This document shows positions 25,049 to 34,584 of a stretch of 34,584 nt of DNA, in pieces. The DNA is from Micromonospora sp. ALFpr18c (GTDB lineage: Bacteria; Actinomycetota; Actinomycetes; Mycobacteriales; Micromonosporaceae). Each line of letters opens with the position of its first letter. The first letter of the stretch is position 1. A program made the position numbers and the translations under genes. The notes under the pieces were generated by a model that was not told the origin of the DNA, made no database searches, and worked only from the letters and a program-made list of their open reading frames with translations. The stretch covers positions 1 through 34,584 of the forward strand of contig NZ_WBKR01000039.1 of the NCBI RefSeq assembly GCF_008868155.1. The letters are read 5' to 3'.

Positions 25049-25657
25049 ATGACGCAATGGCTGGCCCAGGTCGGAGAGTTGCCCATCCTGCTGCTGATGG
25101 GCGCGCTCGGGATCGTCATGCTCTTCGACGCCGTACCCCTGCTCGGCGTCCTCATCCCCGGCGACGTGGCGATCCTCGCCGCGGTCGGGGTGGGCCGACC
25201 GGCCACCGGGCTCGCCACCTTCACCGCGGTGCTCGCCGGCTGCCTCGCCGGCTGGTCGCTGAGTTTCCTCGTCGGCCGCCGGTACGCCGAACGCCTCCGC
25301 AGCAGCCGGGTCGGTGACTGGATCGGCGAGGCCCGCTGGAGCGCGGCGGAAGGGATCCTGCGCCGCGGCGGCGGCCGGATGATGGTGGTCGCGCCGTTCC
25401 TGCCGGTGTTCAACGCGCTGCTGCCGCTCGCCGCCGGCGGGCTGCGGATGTCGTACCGCCGGTTCCTCGGCTGCGCGACACTCGGCGCCGCCGCCTGGGC
25501 CGGCCTCTACCTCGCGCTGGGCACCGCGTCGCGGGCCCTGGCCGGACTGCTGCCCGGCACGCCGAGCCCTCTGCTGGTCACGATGGGCGTTGGGCTGGTG
25601 CTGGCTTCCGTCGTGTTGCTGGGTGCTCGGCGTCGGTTGTTCGCTGTCGCTTCCTGA
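25049..25657 (+). CDS. Small DedA-family membrane protein lacking the usual arginines
   Basis: 202 aa, about five to six membrane segments. GVLIPGDVAILAAVGV, FLVGRRYAERL and LPLAAGGLRMSYRRFLGC place it in DedA (SNARE-associated). The acidic pair is kept (D27, D39), but the family's R-x5-R reads P116-x5-N122. Both arginines are essential in E. coli YqjA, so function or mechanism may differ. A -10-like TAGCGT (25036-25041) ends 7 nt before ATG 25049, suggesting a leaderless mRNA. From about 25588 the codons turn unusually T-ending (GTT, GCT, GGT, CGT), part of an A-poor G/T-rich tract that runs past the stop codon. Confidence 0.85.
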   Translation: MTQWLAQVGELPILLLMGALGIVMLFDAVPLLGVLIPGDVAILAAVGVGRPATGLATFTAVLAGCLAGWSLSFLVGRRYAERLRSSRVGDWIGEARWSAAEGILRRGGGRMMVVAPFLPVFNALLPLAAGGLRMSYRRFLGCATLGAAAWAGLYLALGTASRALAGLLPGTPSPLLVTMGVGLVLASVVLLGARRRLFAVAS

Positions 25658-25777
25658 GCTGCTGCGGTTCCGGGCCCGGTTGCGGTTGGGGGGGCGGCTC
25701 GTCCGGGGGGTCGCCGCCCACCGGTGGTTTGTCGGGCTTGGTGGTTTTCGGTCAGCGTCGGGTTTCCCCGTTGGTTG

Positions 25778-26431
25778 CTACCAGCCTCGGGTTTTCCACT
25801 GGGGGAGGGCTGGGCGTTCGGCTCCCAGGGTGCTGTCCTTGCCGTGGCCGGGGTAGAACCAGGTGTCGTCCGCAAGCTGGTCGAACAGCTTGTGCTCGAC
25901 GTCGTCGATCAGCGCGGCGAACCGCTCCGGGTCCTTGTCGGTGTTGCCGACCCCACCGGGAAAGAGGCTGTCACCGGTGAAGAGGTGGCCGGTGCCGGCC
26001 GGGTCGCGGTAGAGCAGCGCGATCGAACCCGGGGTGTGCCCCTTGAGGTGGATGACCTCCAGCGCGCAGTCGCCGACCGATACGGTGTCACCGTCGGCGA
26101 GTCGCTCCGCCTCGATCGGCAGCCCCGCCGCGTCGTCGGCGTGCACCAGCACCCGGGCGCCGGTCTTGGCCACCACCTCCTCCAGCGCCACCCAGTGGTC
26201 CATGTGCTGGTGGGTGGTCACCACGGCCGTCAGCCCACCGTCGCCGACCAGCTCCAGCACCCGGGGCGCCTCGTTGGCGGCGTCGATGAGCACCTGCTCA
26301 CCGGTGCCCGTGCAGCGCAGCAGGTAGGCGTTGTTGTCCATCGGACCCACCGACAGCTTGCTGATGGTGAGCCCGTCCAACTCCCGTACCGCCGGCGGGC
26401 CGCCGTGGGTGACATCTCCGCTGTAGGTCAT
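25778..26431 (-). CDS. MBL-fold metallo-hydrolase (glyoxalase II-like)
   Basis: 217 aa. Zinc ligands are complete: H74-x-H76-x-D78-H79 (THQHMDHW), H132 (KGHTPGSI), D154 (FTGDSLF) and H196 (YPGHGKDS). This is the hydroxyacylglutathione-hydrolase-like branch. It is the likely counterpart of M. tuberculosis Rv1637c, which also neighbours uvrA. The gene follows a mycothiol-dependent isomerase by 7 nt, so it may hydrolyse a mycothiol thioester (inference). ATG 26431 is chosen; the longer frame to 26506 overlaps the upstream gene. The last codons fall in the G/T-rich tract described for 25588-25795. Confidence 0.92.
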   Translation of the reverse strand: MTYSGDVTHGGPPAVRELDGLTISKLSVGPMDNNAYLLRCTGTGEQVLIDAANEAPRVLELVGDGGLTAVVTTHQHMDHWVALEEVVAKTGARVLVHADDAAGLPIEAERLADGDTVSVGDCALEVIHLKGHTPGSIALLYRDPAGTGHLFTGDSLFPGGVGNTDKDPERFAALIDDVEHKLFDQLADDTWFYPGHGKDSTLGAERPALPQWKTRGW

Positions 26432-26438
26432 GACGTTT

Positions 26439-27155
26439 CTATATCCATTCCGGTGGAGTAGGCAGGGGGCCGTCGGGTGTGACGGCGAGTGTGTCGCCGC
26501 CGCCACGGCCGATCAGCCAGGCGGCGAGGTCCGGTGCGGGACCGGAGACGACCGGGGCGCCGACCCGGTCCCCGATCACCAACTCGTGCGGGCCGCCGTC
26601 GACACGCAGCACCATCGACGGCGGCGCCGGCCGGTTGCCGTGGTGGGTGGCCGCCTCGCGCAGCAGCCGGAGGGTGAACGTCTCCGACCATGCCGAGGCG
26701 CGGTAGCCGGCGGCCAGATCGAGATGGTGCACCTCGATCTCGCGCAGCCGACCCCAGACGAGCAGCGCGGCGGGCCACGGGCCCCGGCGAGCCTGCACCG
26801 TCGCCGCCCACGCCTCGGCCGGCATGGCGGCGACCGCCTCGGCGAACAGGTCCGCGGTACGCCGCAGGTCGTCCAGGTGCTCGGCGGGTGGCCGGCCGGC
26901 GCCGGACTCGATGTCGGCCGTCCGGGCCGCGAGTGAGGCGTACATCGGCACCGGCTGCCCGGTGCGGGCCGAGGTGAGCAGGTTGACGAAGCCGTCGGCG
27001 TTGCGCGCCAGGTGGGCCAGCACGTGCCCGCGCGTCCAGCCCGGCAGCAGCGAGGGGCCCGCCAGGTCCGCGGCGTCGAAGGCGGCCGCGGTCCGCAGCA
27101 ACCGGTCGGTGGCGGCGTCCACCTCACCCATCAGCAGCAGCGGATCCGTGGTCAC
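26439..27155 (-). CDS. Mycothiol-dependent maleylpyruvate isomerase-family enzyme
   Basis: 238 aa. The DinB-like four-helix bundle (LLPGWTRGHVLAHLARNADGFVNLL, then REIEVHHLDLAAGY) supplies the His/Glu/His metal site, and a C-terminal SCP2-like domain follows (PDLAAWLIGRGGG). Known members use mycothiol as cofactor for isomerisation or thiol transfer; the substrate is not evident. GTG 27155 has a -10-like TAGGGT (27167-27162) 6 nt upstream, suggesting leaderless transcription. It leads an operon with the MBL hydrolase and diverges from rsgA. Confidence 0.92.
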   Translation of the reverse strand: MTTDPLLLMGEVDAATDRLLRTAAAFDAADLAGPSLLPGWTRGHVLAHLARNADGFVNLLTSARTGQPVPMYASLAARTADIESGAGRPPAEHLDDLRRTADLFAEAVAAMPAEAWAATVQARRGPWPAALLVWGRLREIEVHHLDLAAGYRASAWSETFTLRLLREAATHHGNRPAPPSMVLRVDGGPHELVIGDRVGAPVVSGPAPDLAAWLIGRGGGDTLAVTPDGPLPTPPEWI

Positions 27156-27276
27156 CCGTAGACCCTAGCGGTGAACCGGGCGGGTCGTCGCCGGGGAAAT
27201 CGCTTTCGGCGCGTCGGCGCGCGCCCTACCGTCGGCGGCATACGCGGCACCGGGACGTCGGACGGAGGTGGTGATC

Positions 27277-27327
27277 ATGCCGGCCGTGACACGCGTGTTC
27301 CGCCATCACCCGTTTCGACACCGATGA
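27277..27327 (+). CDS. Putative 16-residue leader peptide upstream of rsgA
   Basis: ATG 27277 to TGA 27325-27327 encodes MPAVTRVFRHHPFRHR, rich in Arg and His. A near-ideal GGAGGTGGT Shine-Dalgarno (27264-27272) precedes it, better than that of rsgA itself. Its stop lies 7 nt before the rsgA ATG 27335, so terminating ribosomes could reinitiate there. A -10-like TACCGT at 27227-27232 gives a plausible start for this leader. Too short for homology; coding status is inference from the ribosome binding site and position. Confidence 0.45.
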   Translation: MPAVTRVFRHHPFRHR

Positions 27328-27334
27328 GGATGCC

Positions 27335-28405
27335 ATGACGATCGATCTGACCGCCCTCGGCTGGGACGCCGAGCGCGCGGCGTACGGCACCCGGCGGGGT
27401 GAGCACCGACCGGCCCGGGTGGCCCGGGTGGACCGCGGGGTCTGCACGGTGCTCGCCGCCTCCGGCCCGGTCCGGGCCAGCCTGGGCGGAGCGGTCCTGG
27501 CCGCCGCCGCCCGGGATCCCTCCACGCTGCCCTGCGCGGGCGACTGGGTGCTGCTCGGGCAGTGGCCCGACGGCCGCGTCACCGTCGAGGCGGTGCTGCC
27601 GCGGCGGGCCGCGCTGATCCGCCGTACCGCCGGTAAGGACGCCAGCGGCCAGGTGCTGGCCGCCAACCTCGACGCCGCCGCCGTGGTGGAGCCGGTGCAC
27701 CCGGAGCCGGACGTCGGCCGCATCGAGCGACTGCTCGCCCTGGTGCACGAGTCCGGAGCCCGGCCGCTGGTCGTGCTGACCAAGGCCGACCTCGCGGCCG
27801 ACCCGGGCGCGCTGGCCCGGCAACTCGCCGCGGTCGCACCCGGTGTGCCGGTGCTGCCGGTCAGCGCCGAGCGCGGCGTCGGGCTCGACCCGCTGCGCGC
27901 CGAGGTGGCGCCGGGTCGCACCCTCGGCCTGCTCGGGCCGTCCGGTGCCGGTAAGTCGAGCCTGGTCAACGCCCTCGCCGGTGCCGTGATGATGCCCACC
28001 CAGGCGATCCGGCGGGTCGACGGCAAGGGTCGGCACACCACCACCTGGCGGGCGCTCGTACCGATCCCCGGCGGCGGTGCGGTGATCGACACGCCCGGGG
28101 TACGGGCGGTCGGCCTGCTCGACGGCGTGACGGGGCTCGACCGGGCGTTCGCCGACATCGCCGGGCTGGCCGAGGGCTGCCGGTACGCCGACTGCGGGCA
28201 CGACGGCGAGCCGGCGTGCGCCGTCCGCGACGCGCTGCGCACCGGCGAACTCTCCACCCGTCGGTGGGAGAGCTGGCGGCGGCTGCAGGGTGAGGTGGCG
28301 CACGAGAGCCGGCGGCGGGAGGCGCGCACGGCCGCCGAACGACGCGGTGGGTGGCGCTCGGCCCGACGTCGGGCGGCCCGACCGCCGGCGCCCGGCGGCT
28401 ACTGA
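27335..28405 (+). CDS. rsgA: Ribosome small-subunit-dependent GTPase A (RsgA/YjeQ)
   Basis: 356 aa circularly permuted GTPase that checks 30S maturation. The G4 motif TKAD precedes G1 GPSGAGKSS (~residues 205-213), then G3 DTPGV, the permuted order diagnostic of RsgA. An N-terminal OB-fold and a C-terminal zinc domain (CRYADCGHDGEPACAV) flank it. The C-terminal tail is Arg-rich. ATG 27335 has GAGG upstream, inside the end of a short leader ORF. uvrA follows on the same strand after 194 nt with its own promoter. Confidence 0.95.
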   Translation: MTIDLTALGWDAERAAYGTRRGEHRPARVARVDRGVCTVLAASGPVRASLGGAVLAAAARDPSTLPCAGDWVLLGQWPDGRVTVEAVLPRRAALIRRTAGKDASGQVLAANLDAAAVVEPVHPEPDVGRIERLLALVHESGARPLVVLTKADLAADPGALARQLAAVAPGVPVLPVSAERGVGLDPLRAEVAPGRTLGLLGPSGAGKSSLVNALAGAVMMPTQAIRRVDGKGRHTTTWRALVPIPGGGAVIDTPGVRAVGLLDGVTGLDRAFADIAGLAEGCRYADCGHDGEPACAVRDALRTGELSTRRWESWRRLQGEVAHESRRREARTAAERRGGWRSARRRAARPPAPGGY

Positions 28406-28480
28406 GCCCGGCGGTGCGTGCCGCGCTCGCGGGCGCGCGGCCAACCGGGCTGAGCTGGGGGAATGTGCGGGCGCGGGAAA

Positions 28481-28503
28481 CTGTCGTACCTCGGGGCTAG
28501 AGT
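28481..28503 (+). promoter_or_regulatory. DNA-damage (RecA-NDp/PafBC-type) promoter of uvrA
   Basis: CTGTCGTAC (28481-28489), 8 nt, TAGAGT (28498-28503). Over 25 positions it is 20/25 identical to the uvrB promoter, including the spacer start CTCGGG. Transcription should begin near 28510, giving about 90 nt of leader before GTG 28600. Confidence 0.65.
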
Positions 28504-28599
28504 TGCCGAGGCGTGATTTCCGCGCCCGCACAACCGCTCAGAATCACTCCAGAGCGGGACAGATCCTCCGCATCGTCTTCTCCCGGGAGTACACGCACC

Positions 28600-31545
<2,946 letters not shown>

Positions 31546-31548
31546 CCT

Positions 31549-31570
31549 CGGCCGGGCTTGGCCGGTTTTT
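31549..31570 (+). terminator. Intrinsic terminator of uvrA
   Basis: CGGCC (31549-31553) pairs with GGCCG (31560-31564), then G and five T (31566-31570). One of few classic U-tract terminators in the window. Confidence 0.8.
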
Positions 31571-31574
31571 GTGC

Positions 31575-31600
31575 GGGGCGGGTCCGGTCGGGCCCGCCCC
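31575..31600. terminator. Second hairpin after uvrA
   Basis: Perfect 8-bp stem GGGGCGGG (31575-31582) with CCCGCCCC (31593-31600), 10-nt loop, directly after the U-tract terminator; a back-up stop. Confidence 0.55.
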
Positions 31601-31714
31601 GTCCGCATTTCCCGGGTCGGACAGGCGGCGCGATGAACCATCCGGCACAGTTGCCCGTGTGAAGAAGTGTGGCCGGCTCTCGGACCGGCGCAGCGGGCTA
31701 GAGAGAGGCGAGGC

Positions 31715-32197
31715 ATGAGTGACGATCAGGCGCTGACCGGTCCCGGTACGCAGACCCGTCGAGCCCTGCTCACCGGTGTCGGTGCGGTCGGTGCGGCCGT
31801 CGTCCTGGCCGCCTGCGGCAGCGACGACGGCAGCGGCAGCGACGCACCCACCAGCGGTGGCCCGGCGGTGCCCAGCACCGGTGACGCCGGCGGCGGCGAC
31901 CGGCAGAACGCCCAGTCGCTGGCCACCACCGCCGACATCCCGGTCGGCGGCGGCAAGGTCCTCGCGGCTGAGGGCGTGGTGATCACCCAGCCCGCCGCCG
32001 GTCAGTTCAAGGGCTTCAGCCCCATCTGCACCCACCAGAACTGCCCGGTCACGAACGTCGACGGCGGCACCATCAACTGCACCTGTCACGGCAGCAAGTT
32101 CTCGATCGAGGACGGCTCGGTGAAGGCCGGGCCGGCCACCAAGCCGCTGCCGCCCAAGGACATCAAGGTCACCGGAGACCAGATCTCCCTCGCCTGA
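31715..32197 (+). CDS. Exported Rieske [2Fe-2S] lipoprotein
   Basis: 160 aa. The N-terminus has a twin-arginine-like TRRALLTGVGAVGAAVVLAAC with lipobox LAAC, so the protein is probably Tat-exported, lipidated and held on the outer face of the membrane. A Ser/Gly/Asp-rich linker follows. The Rieske domain has CTHQNC and CTCHGSKF, giving the Cys-His/Cys-His cluster ligands. Stand-alone Rieske lipoproteins of this kind are common in actinomycetes; their electron partner is usually unknown. ATG 31715 has a purine-rich GAGAGAGGCGAGG upstream. It is separated from uvrA by terminators and from uvrC by a large palindrome. Confidence 0.93.
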   Translation: MSDDQALTGPGTQTRRALLTGVGAVGAAVVLAACGSDDGSGSDAPTSGGPAVPSTGDAGGGDRQNAQSLATTADIPVGGGKVLAAEGVVITQPAAGQFKGFSPICTHQNCPVTNVDGGTINCTCHGSKFSIEDGSVKAGPATKPLPPKDIKVTGDQISLA

Positions 32198-32198
32198 C

Positions 32199-32276
32199 GC
32201 GCTGATCGACTCGGGCTTCGTGGCCGGGGTGTCCGGCGACACCCCGCCGTCCCCGCAGCCCGAGTTGATCAAGCGC
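32199..32276. repeat. 78-bp intergenic palindrome between the Rieske gene and uvrC
   Basis: The outer arms, 32199-32217 and 32257-32276, pair over 18 positions with one bulge and one G-U pair. An inner perfect stem GGGGTGTC (32226-32233) with GACACCCC (32238-32245) caps it. It may serve as the Rieske terminator. Its size and outer-plus-inner design also resemble a dispersed REP-like element. Confidence 0.75.
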
Positions 32277-32286
32277 TGACCGTGGG

Positions 32287-32309
32287 GTGTCGGGAGTGCG
32301 GACTAGGAT
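32287..32309 (+). promoter_or_regulatory. DNA-damage (RecA-NDp/PafBC-type) promoter of uvrC, leaderless
   Basis: GTGTCGGGA (32287-32295), 8 nt, TAGGAT (32304-32309). It keeps the TGTCGG core, the spacing and the TANNNT-TG ending seen at uvrB and uvrA. The -10 ends 7 nt before GTG 32317. Confidence 0.6.
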
Positions 32310-32316
32310 TGTCGGT

Positions 32317-34320
32317 GTGGCTGACCCCTCGACCTACCGTCCCGCACCCGGCACCATCCCGGAGTTACCGGGGGTCTACCGCTTCCGTGACGGCACCGGC
32401 CGAGTGATCTACGTCGGCAAGGCGCGAAACCTGCGCAGCCGGCTCAACTCCTACTTCGGCGACGTCTGGAACCTGCACGAGCGCACCCGGCAGATGGTCA
32501 CCACCGCCGAGTCGGTGGACTGGATCACCGTCGGCACCGAGGTCGAGGCGCTCCAGCAGGAGTTCACCTGGATCAAGCAGTACGACCCCCGGTTCAACGT
32601 CCGCTACCGCGACGACAAGTCGTACCCCTACCTGGCCGTCACCCTCAATGAGGAGTACCCGCGGCTGCAGGTGATGCGCGGCGCCAAGCGCAAGGGCGTG
32701 CGCTACTTCGGGCCGTACTCACACGCCTGGGCCATTCGGGAGACCCTCGACCTGCTGCTGCGCGTGTTCCCTGCCCGGACGTGCTCCGCCGGGGTGTTCA
32801 AGCGGGCCGGCCAGGTTGGTCGCCCCTGCCTCCTCGGCTACATCGGCAAGTGCTCGGCGCCGTGCGTCGGCTCCGTCTCCGCCGACGAACACCGCGCCAT
32901 CGTCGACGGTTTCTGCGACTTCATGGCCGGCCGCACCGACACGATGGTCCGCAAGCTCGAACGTGAGATGACCGAGGCGAGCGAGCAACTGGAGTTCGAA
33001 CGGGCCGCCCGGCTACGCGACGACGTGGCCGCGCTGCGCCGCGCCATGGAGAAGCAGACCGTGGTGCTGGGCGACGGCACCGACGCCGACGTGGTCGCGT
33101 TCGCCGACGACCCGCTCGAGGCGGCCGTGCAGGTCTTCCACGTCCGTGACGGCCGGGTCCGTGGCCAGCGCGGCTGGGTGGTGGAGAAGACGGAGGACCT
33201 GACCACCGGCGACCTGGTGCACCACTTCTGCACCCAGGTGTACGGCGGGGAGCACGGCGAGAGCGACGTACCCCGGGAGTTGCTCGTGCCCGAGCTGCCG
33301 GCGGACGCCGACGCGCTGGCCGAATGGCTCACCACCCACCGGGGCAGCCGGGTGTCGCTGCGGGTGCCGCAACGCGGCGACAAGCGGTCTTTGATGGAGA
33401 CCGTCGAGCGCAACGCCAAGGACGCGTTGGCCCGGCACAAACTCAAGCGATCCGGTGACCTGACCACCCGGGGCAAGGCACTGGACGAGATCAGCGAGGC
33501 ACTGGACATGCGCACCTCGCCGCTGCGCATCGAATGCTTCGACATCTCCCAGATCCAGGGCACCGACGTGGTGGCCAGCATGGTGGTCTTCGAGGACGGG
33601 CTGCCCCGCAAGAGCGAATACCGGCGGTTCATCGTCCGAGGCGCCACCGACGACCTCTCCGCGATGTCCGAGGTGCTGCGCCGCCGCTTCGCCCGCTACC
33701 TGGACGCGCGGGCCGAGACGGGCGAGGTGGGCGTCGAGTCGACCGACGACCCGGCCGCCCCGGCCGACGCCGCCGAGCCGCAGGTCGGCGTCCTGATCGA
33801 CCCGACCACCGGACGGCCGCGCAAATTCGCGTACCCACCCCAGCTGGTGGTCGTCGACGGCGGCGCCCCGCAGGTCGCCGCCGCCGCCCAGGCCCTCGCC
33901 GACCTGGGCATCGACGACGTGGCGCTCTGCGGGCTCGCCAAGCGACTGGAGGAGGTGTGGCTCCCCAACGACGAGTTCCCGGTCATCCTGCCGCGCACCT
34001 CCGAAGGGCTCTACCTGCTGCAACGGGTCCGCGACGAGGCGCACCGCTTCGCCATCACCTTCCACCGGCAACGCCGCTCCAAGCGGATGACCGAGTCGGC
34101 ACTGGACCACGTACCCGGCCTGGGAGAGGTGCGGCGCAAGGCCCTGCTGCGGCACTTCGGTTCGCTTAAGCGACTCTCCGCCGCCACCGTGGACGAGATC
34201 ACCGAGGTGCCCGGCCTGGGTCGGCGCACCGCCGAGGCGATCCTGGCCGCCCTCGACAAGGACGCACGGGCCGACGGCGGCGCGGAGGCCACCCCCAGCA
34301 CGAGGCCTGCGGGAGGCTGA
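32317..34320 (+). CDS. uvrC: Excinuclease ABC subunit C (UvrC)
   Basis: 667 aa dual-incision nuclease of excision repair. The N-terminal GIY-YIG domain ([29 protein letters not shown]) makes the 3' cut. A UVR motif near 200-240 ([24 protein letters not shown]) binds UvrB. The RNase H-like domain ([31 protein letters not shown]) makes the 5' cut. Two helix-hairpin-helix motifs follow ([31 protein letters not shown]). An acidic/Ala-rich insert of ~30 residues ([16 protein letters not shown]) splits the RNase H fold, as in several actinobacteria. GTG 32317 starts [21 protein letters not shown] and fits a leaderless mRNA; an in-frame GTG at 32287 falls inside the promoter. Confidence 0.97.
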   Translation: MADPSTYRPAPGTIPELPGVYRFRDGTGRVIYVGKARNLRSRLNSYFGDVWNLHERTRQMVTTAESVDWITVGTEVEALQQEFTWIKQYDPRFNVRYRDDKSYPYLAVTLNEEYPRLQVMRGAKRKGVRYFGPYSHAWAIRETLDLLLRVFPARTCSAGVFKRAGQVGRPCLLGYIGKCSAPCVGSVSADEHRAIVDGFCDFMAGRTDTMVRKLEREMTEASEQLEFERAARLRDDVAALRRAMEKQTVVLGDGTDADVVAFADDPLEAAVQVFHVRDGRVRGQRGWVVEKTEDLTTGDLVHHFCTQVYGGEHGESDVPRELLVPELPADADALAEWLTTHRGSRVSLRVPQRGDKRSLMETVERNAKDALARHKLKRSGDLTTRGKALDEISEALDMRTSPLRIECFDISQIQGTDVVASMVVFEDGLPRKSEYRRFIVRGATDDLSAMSEVLRRRFARYLDARAETGEVGVESTDDPAAPADAAEPQVGVLIDPTTGRPRKFAYPPQLVVVDGGAPQVAAAAQALADLGIDDVALCGLAKRLEEVWLPNDEFPVILPRTSEGLYLLQRVRDEAHRFAITFHRQRRSKRMTESALDHVPGLGEVRRKALLRHFGSLKRLSAATVDEITEVPGLGRRTAEAILAALDKDARADGGAEATPSTRPAGG

Positions 34321-34372
34321 GCCCGGTACGTGTCCCCGGAGCCTGTCGCGTCCGTTCGTGCCGTCCTGCCGC

Positions 34373-34454
34373 TCAAGATCCGCGCAACGTCGGGGATGTT
34401 GCTGTCTCAGCGCGTCGTGAGGCAGCAACATCCCCGATAGTGCTCGGATCTTGA
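34373..34454. repeat. 82-bp inverted repeat downstream of uvrC
   Basis: Arms of 37 nt (34373-34409 and 34418-34454) match at 32 positions around the 8-nt loop 34410-34417. The outer 10 bp (TCAAGATCCG with CGGATCTTGA) and an inner 14 bp (CGGGGATGTTGCTG) are perfect. Much longer than needed for termination, it resembles dispersed palindromic repeats I associate with Micromonospora intergenic DNA (recollection). Confidence 0.8.
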
Positions 34455-34466
34455 CTGTGTCCGGGG

Positions 34467-34581
34467 CGGGGTGGTCGTCCGGGTGCGGTAGGCGCTCTTC
34501 TTGGGGCCGGGTTTCGGGGTGATTGTCCGGTTCGGGGCCGGTGTCGGGGTGCGGTGGTGGCCTGGCGGGGTGGTTGTCCGG
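34467..34581. repeat. Three degenerate G/T-rich repeat units at the window end
   Basis: CGGGGTGRTYGTCCGG-like units at 34467-34482, 34515-34530 and 34566-34581, about 50 nt apart. The tract from 34455 has only three A in 130 nt. No ORF is credible here; nothing else is recognised between uvrC and the window end besides this and the 82-bp palindrome. Confidence 0.5.
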
Positions 34582-34584
34582 TCC

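Noticed and set aside
28513..28599. In-frame 29-codon extension of uvrA
   Set aside because: Poor codon usage and no UvrA similarity; kept only as a question under findings.
31633..31662. Tiny ORF MNHPAQLPV upstream of the Rieske gene
   Set aside because: No Shine-Dalgarno and no coupling to the next gene.

Overview
The window is chromosomal DNA from a high-GC actinomycete. GC-rich codon use, GTG/TTG starts, a mycothiol-dependent enzyme, an XRE/DUF5753 regulator, a CoaE fused to a GrpB domain and the uvrB/uvrA neighbourhood all fit Actinobacteria. A Micromonosporaceae host (Micromonospora-like) is my best guess from gene style and intergenic palindromes; this is inference, not a database result. 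I find no rRNA, tRNA, CRISPR array, transposase or complete prophage.

Layout. 0-4.1 kb: coaE-grpB fusion, a convergent unknown gene, and uvrB. 4.1-7 kb: AraC regulator, VOC protein, XRE/DUF5753 regulator and a small ABM-fold protein. 7.1-8.3 kb: a manganese (yybP-ykoY type) riboswitch followed by a TerC membrane protein. 8.3-11.9 kb: a murein-peptide recycling pair (NlpC/P60 peptidase and dipeptide epimerase), a divergent PtpB-like phosphatase and a convergent YhhN lysoplasmalogenase. 12-16.4 kb: class A beta-lactamase-like hydrolase, typA/bipA and a DedA-PAP2 fusion. 16.4-20.9 kb: an MmpL exporter divergent from marR and a CocE-type hydrolase, with a shared operator region. 21-23.8 kb: a phage-like protein of unknown function, then an arsR-MFS operon whose transporter is frameshifted. 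23.9-25.7 kb: cold-shock protein, METTL20-like methyltransferase and a second DedA protein. 25.8-28.4 kb: MBL hydrolase and mycothiol-dependent isomerase operon, and divergent rsgA with a possible leader peptide. 28.5-34.3 kb: uvrA, a Rieske lipoprotein and uvrC. The last 260 bp hold an 82-bp palindrome and G/T-rich degenerate repeats.

The unifying theme is nucleotide excision repair: all three subunit genes (uvrB, uvrA, uvrC) lie in one 32-kb stretch. Each has upstream the same promoter architecture, a TGTCG-core 9-mer, 8 nt, then TANNNT. This matches the RecA-independent (PafBC-type) DNA-damage promoter described in mycobacteria. The rest is a mosaic of housekeeping and small regulator-plus-effector modules, not one biosynthetic cluster.

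The most useful leads are the common uvr promoter, the riboswitch upstream of terC, the frameshift in the MFS exporter, the leader ORF before rsgA, the two large intergenic palindromes, and two DedA proteins that differ at the family's key arginines.
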